From NCBI GenBank assembly GCA_015660865.1, contig JACTUA010000005.1, positions 124,001 to 188,000 on the forward strand: a stretch of 64,000 nt of DNA, written 5' to 3'. This document shows positions 16,129 through 23,007 of this stretch, piece after piece. Below the pieces are notes generated by a model. The model saw only the letters and a program-made list of their open reading frames with translations, made no database searches and was not told the DNA's origin. The stretch is from Methanomicrobiales archaeon (GTDB lineage Archaea; Halobacteriota; Methanomicrobia; Methanomicrobiales; JACTUA01). The position numbers were made by a program, and so were the translations under genes. Positions within the stretch are counted from its first letter, which is position 1, and the number at the start of each line of letters is the position of its first letter.

Positions 16129-16554
16129 ATGACTTCACTCAGGGTCACACCAGATACCAAACTTCGGCTGGACAGGCTGATGTTAAACCCGGAGGACTCC
16201 AGTGATACTATCATCAATCGTCTCATCGATTTTTACGAGGACGACGACCACCTGACCAGGGAAGATGTCGAGGGGATCAAGGGGGCCCTCCGGGAGCTGA
16301 AAGAGGGCAGGTTCTTCACCCACGAGCAGGTGAAGGAGGAGTTCGCCCCGGGCCGGGAAGAGCCCCCTGCTCCCATCGGCGATCCCCAGGCGGTGAAAGA
16401 CATGGAGGAGATCTTTTCGGGGACTGCGAAGAAGGTCCTCGATCCGGAGCTCACCAAGCCTGAGCCTGGCGACACCGACCCCGGTGATATCCACGAGATC
16501 GAGGGGTTTGATACGAGAGGGAGATCCCGGACCCCCCACCTGGATTCCCTCTGA
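16129..16554 (+). CDS. Antitoxin-like protein with long acidic tail
   Basis: A 141-residue protein whose first ~70 residues ('LRVTPDTKLRLDRLMLNPED', then 'INRLIDFYEDDDHLTREDVE') clearly match the neighbouring 16637-16870 antitoxin: ribbon-helix-helix-like start, basic strand, then acidic helices and 'ELKEGRFFTHEQVKEEF'. A 70-residue Pro/Glu/Asp-rich tail follows, which the paralogue lacks. No toxin gene follows it directly. ATG 16129 is chosen because it aligns with the paralogue start; a frame extension to GTG 16045 overlaps the previous gene. Confidence 0.65.
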   Translation: MTSLRVTPDTKLRLDRLMLNPEDSSDTIINRLIDFYEDDDHLTREDVEGIKGALRELKEGRFFTHEQVKEEFAPGREEPPAPIGDPQAVKDMEEIFSGTAKKVLDPELTKPEPGDTDPGDIHEIEGFDTRGRSRTPHLDSL

Positions 16555-16606
16555 GGCCGACCTGGTCCCCATCCTTTCATTTTCATCGCGGCGATGCAGG
16601 ATCTGT

Positions 16607-16618
16607 CTTTATATATCC
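16607..16618 (+). promoter_or_regulatory. TATA box of the RelE-type toxin-antitoxin operon
   Basis: 'ctttatatatcc' centred about 25 bases before ATG 16637, consistent with a leaderless message. Confidence 0.55.
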
Positions 16619-16636
16619 ACACATGTAGATCATTGT

Positions 16637-16870
16637 ATGCAAACGTCCTCACTCCGGGTCAACCCGAGGACCAAGTCCCGTCTTGAGAAGCTGAAGGTGC
16701 ACCCGAGAGAATCCTATGACAAGGTCATCGATCGCCTCATCGATTCCTACCATGATGACGAGCCCCTGACCGAGGAGGAGATCAAGGGGATCGAGGAGGC
16801 CCTCCAGGACCTGAAGGAGGGCCGGCTCTACACTCACGAACAGGTGAAAAAGAAGCTCGGGCTGTCCTGA
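16637..16870 (+). CDS. Antitoxin of a RelE-type toxin-antitoxin pair
   Basis: A 77-residue protein that directly precedes, without a gap, a RelE/ParE-type toxin. Residues 1-45 have the ribbon-helix-helix pattern seen in archaeal antitoxins ('SSLRVNPRTKSRLEKLK' then a helix 'KVIDRLIDSYH'), and the C-terminal part is an acidic helix that would bind the toxin. Such antitoxins also repress their own operon. It is paralogous to the protein encoded at 16129-16554. Confidence 0.75.
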   Translation: MQTSSLRVNPRTKSRLEKLKVHPRESYDKVIDRLIDSYHDDEPLTEEEIKGIEEALQDLKEGRLYTHEQVKKKLGLS

Positions 16871-17134
16871 ATGCCCTTTACCCTCATCTATACCTCCCGG
16901 GCCCTGAAAGACCTGGAGAACTTATCCAGAGCGGTGAACAGGAGGATTGTCATGACGCTCGAGCGGCTGGCGGAGGAGGATGATCCGGAATGGTCGGTGA
17001 AGCGTTTACAGGACTCCCCCCTCTATTCACTCCGCGTGGGACCATACCGTGTCATCCTGGATATCCGGCGGGAGAAGATTACCATCTTCGTCCTTCGGGC
17101 CGGGCCGAGGAGGACCGTTTACCGTGACCTTTGA
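16871..17134 (+). CDS. RelE/ParE family toxin
   Basis: An 87-residue protein with the RelE/ParE fold pattern: 'FTLIYTSRALKDLENLSRA' start, central helices, then 'YSLRVGPYRVILDIRREKIT' and the terminal 'VLRAGPRRTVYR'. The basic residues on the last strands (R-V-G-x-Y-R and the RRTVYR end) match the active surface of ribosome-dependent RNases of this family, though catalytic residues vary. Coupled directly to the antitoxin upstream; its last codons overlap the start of the HAD gene. Confidence 0.8.
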   Translation: MPFTLIYTSRALKDLENLSRAVNRRIVMTLERLAEEDDPEWSVKRLQDSPLYSLRVGPYRVILDIRREKITIFVLRAGPRRTVYRDL

Positions 17135-18137
17135 AGGAAACCCGAGGCATGGTCAGATCCGTGCCATCATCTTCGACATGGACAACACCCTCTTTGACTT
17201 CGTCGCGGCGAAGCAGCACGCCTGCCGGGAGGTCGCGAAGTTCCTCGGCCGGGACGACTGGGAGGCGCTCTTCTCCTGCTTCCTCAACTCCCCCCACGGC
17301 TTCGAGAGCCACGAGAACATCAAAGACTACTTTGACCTCTGCGGTTTACTGGAGGAGTGCAGTGCCAAACAGAATCCCGGTATGCCGGGTGAAAGACAGG
17401 ACGGTTCCCCGAGGACCTGCTCCATTACAGGTGAAGGATGCAACCCGGGGAGGATCCGCGATGAAGAAGGAGAAGAAAGGGGCAATTTTCCCGGGGAACC
17501 CCCTTCTCCTGGGAAGAAAATTCCGCCAGCCACTTCCCCTCCCCATGATCAGAGAAATGGGCAGCTCCCGTCCGCCTGCGGCGGCTCCTTCACATGGGAG
17601 GTGCATTCAACCCAGCCCTCCAGCAAGGAAACCAATCCCGTGGGATCAGGGAATCTCCTCGCCGACAAGTCCCTCTACTGCAACGAGGTCTTCTCCCGCT
17701 GCTGCACTATTTACGAGGCCGAGAAGGTCCGAGTACTTTCGCCCTACCCCGGCGTCCGCGAGACCCTCGGGGAACTGAAGCGGCGGGGCTTTCCCCTGGC
17801 AATCGTTACCGATGCGTACAACGGGAACGCCCTCGCCCGGCTCCGGAAGACGGATCTTTTTGATTTCTTTGATTTCATTATTTCTTACGATATGACCGGT
17901 GCGAAGAAGCCGGCGCCGGATGCGTTTTTGTTAGCGTTGAAGAAATTGGAGACTTTGCCGTCAGAGACTTTACTTGTCGGCGATAGCCTTAGGCGGGATA
18001 TTGCACCAGCTCAAGCGCTAGGGATGATTACGGCGTATGCAGCTTATGGAGACCGGAATGTCCGGACTGGCGATCCCCCTAACTGCCGGCCGGATTATGT
18101 CCTGACGAATATTGAGGAGATGGTGGGGTTGGTGTAA
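17124..18137 (+). CDS. HAD-family hydrolase with a ~100-residue insertion in the cap
   Basis: A 337-residue HAD hydrolase. Motif I 'IIFDMDNTLFDF' gives the nucleophile Asp, motif II is in 'PLAIVTDAYNGNALARLRK', and motifs III/IV are 'GAKKPAPDAFLLALKK' and 'LLVGDSLRRDIAPAQ'. This is the phosphatase/phosphoglycolate-type branch. Between 'DYFDLCGLLEEC' and 'LLADKSLYCNEVFSRC', where related proteins have only a short loop, about 100 extra residues rich in Gly, Pro, Ser and Glu are inserted in frame (17362-17660). The GC content of the gene also drops sharply from about 17857 on. The start is set at GTG 17124, overlapping the RelE stop; it is uncertain. Whether the enzyme still folds is not known. 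A second, broken 3' copy lies at 19943-20319. Confidence 0.75.
   Translation: MTFEGNPRHGQIRAIIFDMDNTLFDFVAAKQHACREVAKFLGRDDWEALFSCFLNSPHGFESHENIKDYFDLCGLLEECSAKQNPGMPGERQDGSPRTCSITGEGCNPGRIRDEEGEERGNFPGEPPSPGKKIPPATSPPHDQRNGQLPSACGGSFTWEVHSTQPSSKETNPVGSGNLLADKSLYCNEVFSRCCTIYEAEKVRVLSPYPGVRETLGELKRRGFPLAIVTDAYNGNALARLRKTDLFDFFDFIISYDMTGAKKPAPDAFLLALKKLETLPSETLLVGDSLRRDIAPAQALGMITAYAAYGDRNVRTGDPPNCRPDYVLTNIEEMVGLV
17362..17660 (+). other. In-frame low-complexity insertion in the HAD gene
   Basis: About 300 bases inside the HAD gene that have no counterpart in the family, encode a Gly/Pro/Ser/Glu-rich stretch and keep the frame open. No intein motifs, terminal repeats or transposase are present. 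Exact borders are estimated from where family similarity stops and resumes. Confidence 0.6.
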
Positions 18138-18412
18138 CCGCGGGATGTCGAGGACGCGGAAAGATCCAGAGGTTTTGCCCCCGGAGATCTCCTGAGAGTC
18201 AGGGTAAAGCAGTCGGGACCTCGATATTTCCGGATCGGAAACAAAATGTTTCCGGATCAGAAACACGGTCAGTCCGGCCATTCCCAACCATGGCTGCGGT
18301 GGGTCTCCCGCGAGGGAGGCCGTATCCGCGAGAGACTCTATCTCCTCAAGAACGCAGGATTTTCTTCGGAAGATAGAGTACTCCGACTTTGAGCTGTACG
18401 ATACAGGCTCAG

Positions 18413-18600
18413 TGTAAGGTTATCCTGCATTGCCTCAGGAGCGATAGGGCTGATGTAAGGTTATCACCGGTTGACTTAGGATGGCAACGGGATCGATAAG
18501 GTTATTCGATGTTGACCTGGAGAAAGGGGCTGGTTTTGATGGTACTCCTGGTTGACTTAGGGGCCGATGCTCTATATAAGTGAACTTTTGTTGACTTACA
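18413..18600 (+). repeat. Five degenerate direct repeats with ~40-base period upstream of fic
   Basis: A core resembling 'ttgacttagg' begins at 18430, 18471, 18512, 18552 and 18591 (steps 41, 41, 40, 39). The first three copies are preceded by 'gtaaggttatc' or a near match, making a unit of about 27 conserved bases and 13-14 variable ones. The last copy overlaps the promoter of fic. The rest of the 18138-18412 stretch holds no supportable gene. Confidence 0.65.
18571..18580 (+). promoter_or_regulatory. TATA box of fic
   Basis: 'tctatataag' lies between the fourth and fifth direct repeats, about 33-42 bases before ATG 18613. Confidence 0.5.
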
Positions 18601-18612
18601 AGACAATTTATA

Positions 18613-19794
18613 ATGTTACAGGCCGGAATAGTACGTATGGATACGTACTCTGAGAACAGAGCGGGTGTTTTTGTTCACCAGGACGGGGGATATGACACAT
18701 TTATCCCGCGCCCGTTACCTCCAAGAGGCCTGGATCTTGATGAGGGCCTATTATTCCTGCTTTCAAAGGCTGATAGTGCACTGGCACGCCTGGATGGTGT
18801 CACCCAGGTCCTCCCGAACCCCGACCTGTTCGTCGCGATGTACGTGAAGAAAGAGGCGCTTTTGAGTTCCCAGATCGAGGGTACGCAGGCCTCGCTCCAG
18901 GGTGTCCTGGAATTCGAAGCCCATATGAAACCGAGAGATGATATCAACGAGATACGGGAAGTCCTGAATTACATCAAGGCCCTGCATCACGGCATCGAGA
19001 AGCTGGAATTTTCAGAGGTATCTCTCGATTTGATCCACGAGATCCACAGGTTCCTGATTAAGGGAACCAGAGGGACGCACAGGCTCCCCGGTCAGCTCCG
19101 GAGGGTACAGAACTGGATAGGCCTTCACGGAGGCACGATCCATGATGCCGTATTCATTCCCCCGCCACCGGAGAAAGTCCCGGAGTTGATGGGAGACCTG
19201 GTACAGTTCATCCAGGCCGGAGACAAAACTCCGACCCTCGTCAAGGCCGCACTCATCCATGCCCAGTTCGAGACGATCCATCCTTACCTGGATGGAAACG
19301 GGAGAATGGGAAGATTACTGGTAACCTTTTACCTCTGTAGTGAAGGCGTATTATCGAGACCCCTCTTATACCTGAGTTATTACCTGAAGAAGAACCGCGA
19401 GAGGTACTATTCACTCCTCAACGAGGTCCGGCACCAGGGAAACTGGGAGGCCTGGCTGGAGTTCTTCTTCCAGGGGGTCATCGAGGTCTCCGGCAACTCG
19501 ATCGAGACTGCAAAGCGGATCATCCAGCTGAAGGGCGAGTTGATCGAGAAGCTCCTGGAGAGCAATATCAGCGGCGTTCATGCAGTCAAACTGGTGGACG
19601 ACCTGTTTGATCATCCGGTCATGACCATTGCACAGGCTGCCGATGCCCTGAGGATCAGCCGCCAGGCGGCCACGAAACTGGTGGGTAAATTCGAGAGAAT
19701 CGGCATCTTAAAGGAGATCACCGGAAAGGAGCGGTATAAAAGGTATCTCTTTATCGACTATGTGAAGATCATCGAGGAAGGTACGCGAACCTGA
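18613..19794 (+). CDS. Fic family protein (AMPylator-like) with C-terminal winged helix
   Basis: A 393-residue Fic protein. It has the Fic N-terminal helical region, a class II-style inhibitory motif 'SSQIEGT' near residues 85-91 whose Glu would block ATP, and the catalytic loop 'HPYLDGNGRMGRLL' beginning at His223. After about residue 310 a winged-helix segment follows ('AQAADALRISRQAATKLVGK'). Fic enzymes transfer AMP (or related groups) onto target hydroxyls; the intrinsic inhibitor suggests regulated activity. Downstream and upstream lie an intact and a broken copy of one HAD gene, so fic looks like inserted cargo. ATG 18637 is an alternative start. Confidence 0.9.
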   Translation: MLQAGIVRMDTYSENRAGVFVHQDGGYDTFIPRPLPPRGLDLDEGLLFLLSKADSALARLDGVTQVLPNPDLFVAMYVKKEALLSSQIEGTQASLQGVLEFEAHMKPRDDINEIREVLNYIKALHHGIEKLEFSEVSLDLIHEIHRFLIKGTRGTHRLPGQLRRVQNWIGLHGGTIHDAVFIPPPPEKVPELMGDLVQFIQAGDKTPTLVKAALIHAQFETIHPYLDGNGRMGRLLVTFYLCSEGVLSRPLLYLSYYLKKNRERYYSLLNEVRHQGNWEAWLEFFFQGVIEVSGNSIETAKRIIQLKGELIEKLLESNISGVHAVKLVDDLFDHPVMTIAQAADALRISRQAATKLVGKFERIGILKEITGKERYKRYLFIDYVKIIEEGTRT

Positions 19795-19942
19795 TGAATT
19801 CCAGCCGGGCACAAGCCCGTCTTCCCGGATAAAAAGACCGAAAAAGACCTTCACAGAAGAGTTCCCCTACCCCCGCATCCCCGAGACCCACCTTCCCGAT
19901 TCTCCCCACAGCAGGGTCCTGGAGCCCTGCCCCCTTATCCCT

Positions 19943-20319
19943 GAGACCCTGACGGAACTCAGGTGGCGGGGCTTTCCCATGGCCGTCGTCACCGATGCGC
20001 ACAACGGGAACGCCCTCGCCCGGCTCCGGAAAACGGATCTTTTCTGCTATTTTGATTATGTAATTTCTTATGATATGACCGGCGCGAAGAAGCCGGCGCC
20101 GGATGCGTTCCTGCTGGCGTTGAAGATGTTACAGACGTTGAATCGTCGGAGACGTTACTTGTTGGAGATAGCCTCAGACGGGATATCGCACCCGCACAGA
20201 TGGGAATGATTACGGCGTATGCGAAATACGGAGATCGGAATATACGGACCGGCGATCCACCTACCTGCCGGCCGGATTATGTGCTCACGACCATCGAGGA
20301 GCTGGTGGGGTTGGTGTAA
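19943..20319 (+). pseudogene. Broken 3' copy of the HAD hydrolase gene
   Basis: Aligns along its full length with 17760-18137 of the intact HAD gene (377 versus 378 bases), including 'RGFPMAVVTDAHNGNALARL', 'YDMTGAKKPAPDAFLLALK' and the stop-region 'ELVGLV'. A single-base change of frame near 20137 destroys the reading frame, and everything before the motif II region is missing. Sequence divergence is moderate, so the copy is older than the QueC one. The shorter 19795-19942 stretch upstream has weaker traces of the same gene. Confidence 0.85.
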
Positions 20320-20349
20320 ATGTGATGTACGCGTTAAAATATACTCCAA

Positions 20350-20390
20350 ATTATAAAAAATAAACTTCCAAAAACTTATATCAAACTTCC
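20350..20390 (+). promoter_or_regulatory. dnd promoter with paired direct repeats
   Basis: Two copies of 'aaacttcc' (20362-20369 and 20383-20390), 21 bases apart, bracket a TATA-like 'acttatatca'; another AT-rich 'ttataaaaaataa' precedes them. The spacing of two helical turns is typical of an operator for a dimeric repressor. Since DndB is known to repress some bacterial dnd operons, it is a candidate ligand. Confidence 0.45.
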
Positions 20391-20404
20391 ACATATGCTA
20401 ATTT

Positions 20405-21547
20405 ATGACGTCTTCTTTCCTTAAGGAAATCAGTACCATAGATTCATATAATTATAATTTTCCTGCAATCCGTGGTATCCAAGCTGGGAGAGAATATTAC
20501 CTCTCAATGTGCCCGTTAAAGCTAATCCCGAAAATCTTTCTGTACGATGAATCTTCGCTTCCAGCCCAGTTGAGAGCACAACGTACCTTAAATCATGCAA
20601 GGATACCAGAAATTGCTAATTATATTGTAAATAATCCAAAGGACTATGTTTTTTCCGCAATCTCTGCCTCAATCAGTGGTGCACCGGTCAAATTTATTCC
20701 AGCGGGGGACAACGGTATGGAAACCAAAATCGGAGCGATCGTTATACCGATGGATGCCCAATTTATCATCAATGATGGGCAGCATCGGCGAGCTGCGATT
20801 GAGGCTGCCCTCAAAGAGCGACCCGAACTAGGTAATGAAGCCATTGCAGTGGTATTTTTTATCGATGCCGGTTTAAAACGAAGCCAGCAAATCTTTTCCG
20901 ATCTCAACCGCCACGCAATCCGGCCCACCAAATCAATTAGTATCCTTTATGATTACCGAGATCCCTTTGCACGGTTTGTGTTGGATCTTGCAGATACACT
21001 TCCTATTTTCAAAGGCATTACTGAGCTCGAAAAGACCAGCATATCTAATCGTTCCACCAAAATGTTCACATTATCCAGCATTTATCAGGCAACAGCTGAA
21101 CTTCTGGGGAAGAAGAGGAAAATAAAAAAAGTTACTCCCGATGAGAGCACCATCGCGCAGGAATTTTGGATAGAGGTAACTACAAACATTCCAGAATGGG
21201 AACAATTGATTAAACAAACTGTATTGAGCAGTGAACTCAGAACTGAATTTGTCCACGCACATGGTATCGCTCTCCATGCACTTGGGATTGCTGGACATGC
21301 ACTTATCAAGATATACCCTCATGATTGGAAAGAGCAGTTAAAAATGCTGCAATTGATAAATTGGTCCCGCTCAAATGAGCAGATATGGGAAGGACGTGCG
21401 ATGAATAACGGGAGAATTTCCAAAGCGCATATGAACCTTACCCTAACAACAAACTATCTCAAACAGATAATGAAAATACCACTCACTGCTGAGGAAACCA
21501 GGATGGAGAAAAGATTCCTGAAACAAAATCCCGAGCATGCGTTATGA
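20405..21547 (+). CDS. dndB: DndB, DGQHR-domain regulator of the phosphorothioation operon
   Basis: A 380-residue protein with the DndB/DGQHR signature: 'FIINDGQHRRAAIEAALKE' near residues 121-139, preceded by 'RIPEIANYIVNN' and followed by 'QIFSDLNRHAIRPTKSISIL'. In bacterial dnd clusters DndB is not needed for sulfur insertion but lowers its extent and represses transcription. It is the first gene of the dnd operon here; its stop overlaps the dndC start (ATGA). GC content is clearly lower than that of flanking chromosomal genes. Confidence 0.92.
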   Translation: MTSSFLKEISTIDSYNYNFPAIRGIQAGREYYLSMCPLKLIPKIFLYDESSLPAQLRAQRTLNHARIPEIANYIVNNPKDYVFSAISASISGAPVKFIPAGDNGMETKIGAIVIPMDAQFIINDGQHRRAAIEAALKERPELGNEAIAVVFFIDAGLKRSQQIFSDLNRHAIRPTKSISILYDYRDPFARFVLDLADTLPIFKGITELEKTSISNRSTKMFTLSSIYQATAELLGKKRKIKKVTPDESTIAQEFWIEVTTNIPEWEQLIKQTVLSSELRTEFVHAHGIALHALGIAGHALIKIYPHDWKEQLKMLQLINWSRSNEQIWEGRAMNNGRISKAHMNLTLTTNYLKQIMKIPLTAEETRMEKRFLKQNPEHAL

Positions 21548-23001
21548 TCCAGCATACGCTCAATGGCAAACCAATGTCTGTCTTTGATGGAAAAGGGCTG
21601 GAAAACATCCATCATGAGATTCGGGAAGTCTATCTTAGTGACAACCGGCCATGGGTAATAGGGTATAGCGGGGGAAAAGATTCGACGACCGCGCTTCAGC
21701 TCGTTTGGTATGCATTATCTGAACTTCCCGAAGAAAAGCGAACTAAACCGGTCTTTGTCATCTCTTCGGATACGCTCGTTGAGACTCCAGTGATTGTGGA
21801 TTATATCACCACGACGCTTGAAAGAATCAATAAAAAAGCAATTGAAACAGAGATGCCTTTTAAAGCGGTAAAGCTGTATCCACGAATTTCTGATTCTTTC
21901 TGGGTAAATTTAATCGGGAAGGGATATCCAGCACCAAGTACTCAGTTCCGTTGGTGTACCGAGCGGTTAAAAATTAAAACTGCCGATCGGTTTATTCTTG
22001 AAAGTGTAACAAAATTTGGAGAAGTTGTTCTTATTTTGGGGGTGCGGAAGGGAGAGAGTGCAACACGAGATCAGGTAATGAATCTGTATAAAATACAAGG
22101 CTCGAAGCTCTCTCATCACTCACGGTTCCCTCAGTCATATGTTTATACACCCATCGAGGATTTTACGGTTAATGACGTTTGGACATATCTTTTACAGAAA
22201 CCCTCCCCCTGGGGCAACAATAACAGGGATCTCGTCGCCCTCTATAAGACTGCTCAAGATGGGGAATGCCCTCTCGTCGTAGATAAGACCACAGCGCCAT
22301 GCGGTAACAGCAGGTTTGGATGCTGGGTATGTACGGTTGTCCAAAAGGATCGGAGTATGGAGGCACTTATTGAGAGTGGAGAAGAATGGCTCGAGCCGCT
22401 CCTCGAATTTCGTAACGAACTTGCAGAGACTCAGATCCCAGAGAAGAAACATTTGTACCGTGATTATCGACGAATGGACGGCAAAGTAAAAATCATGAAA
22501 AAGGGAGATGGCCTGGAAATAATCCGCGGACCATACACACTTGATATTTCAAAGAAAATGTTGAGAACATTGCTGGAAGCCCAAATTAGTGTTAGGAAAA
22601 ATGGGCCAAATCCGAATTTAACCTTAATTTTACCAGAAGAATTGTTCGAGATTCGGCGCATCTGGCTAACTCAACGGAGTGATTGGGAAGATTCAGTCGT
22701 TCATATCTACAAAGAAGTGACAGGTGAAAACCTCGAATGGGCGAAGGATGATCTGGGAACCTTTTCCCAGACGGAAAAAGAATTATTAAAAAATATATGC
22801 GAAGAACGTAACATACCCCTCAGGCTCGTAACGAAGTTACTCGATGTCGAACAACAATTACAGGGGATGAATAGGCGTTCATCAATTTATATAAGAATTA
22901 ATGAGGTACTCGGAGAAGATTGGATCAGTGAGGAAGAAGTAAGAAAAGTAATGGTGAAACCAGGTGCCATTGATTCCCGCCGTCATATCAAGCACATCTG
23001 A
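21544..23001 (+). CDS. dndC: DndC, phosphorothioation ATP pyrophosphatase with iron-sulfur site
   Basis: A 485-residue PAPS-reductase-like protein. The PP-loop 'GYSGGKDSTTALQL' is at residues 40-53. 'TQFRWCTERLKIK' is the conserved substrate segment, and 'APCGNSRFGCWVCTVVQKDR' near residue 255 supplies Cys ligands for the [4Fe-4S] cluster known in DndC. It activates the DNA backbone phosphate with ATP for sulfur exchange, together with DndD and DndE. Overlaps dndB by four bases and is six bases from dndD. Confidence 0.95.
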   Translation: MIQHTLNGKPMSVFDGKGLENIHHEIREVYLSDNRPWVIGYSGGKDSTTALQLVWYALSELPEEKRTKPVFVISSDTLVETPVIVDYITTTLERINKKAIETEMPFKAVKLYPRISDSFWVNLIGKGYPAPSTQFRWCTERLKIKTADRFILESVTKFGEVVLILGVRKGESATRDQVMNLYKIQGSKLSHHSRFPQSYVYTPIEDFTVNDVWTYLLQKPSPWGNNNRDLVALYKTAQDGECPLVVDKTTAPCGNSRFGCWVCTVVQKDRSMEALIESGEEWLEPLLEFRNELAETQIPEKKHLYRDYRRMDGKVKIMKKGDGLEIIRGPYTLDISKKMLRTLLEAQISVRKNGPNPNLTLILPEELFEIRRIWLTQRSDWEDSVVHIYKEVTGENLEWAKDDLGTFSQTEKELLKNICEERNIPLRLVTKLLDVEQQLQGMNRRSSIYIRINEVLGEDWISEEEVRKVMVKPGAIDSRRHIKHI

Positions 23002-23007
23002 GGGTAT

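Noticed and set aside
17362-17660. Intein in the HAD gene
   Set aside because: No Cys/Ser first residue with His-Asn-Cys end motif, and the insert is too short and of low complexity.
18413-18600. CRISPR array before fic
   Set aside because: The repeats are degenerate, the variable parts are only 13-17 bases, and no cas genes are present.
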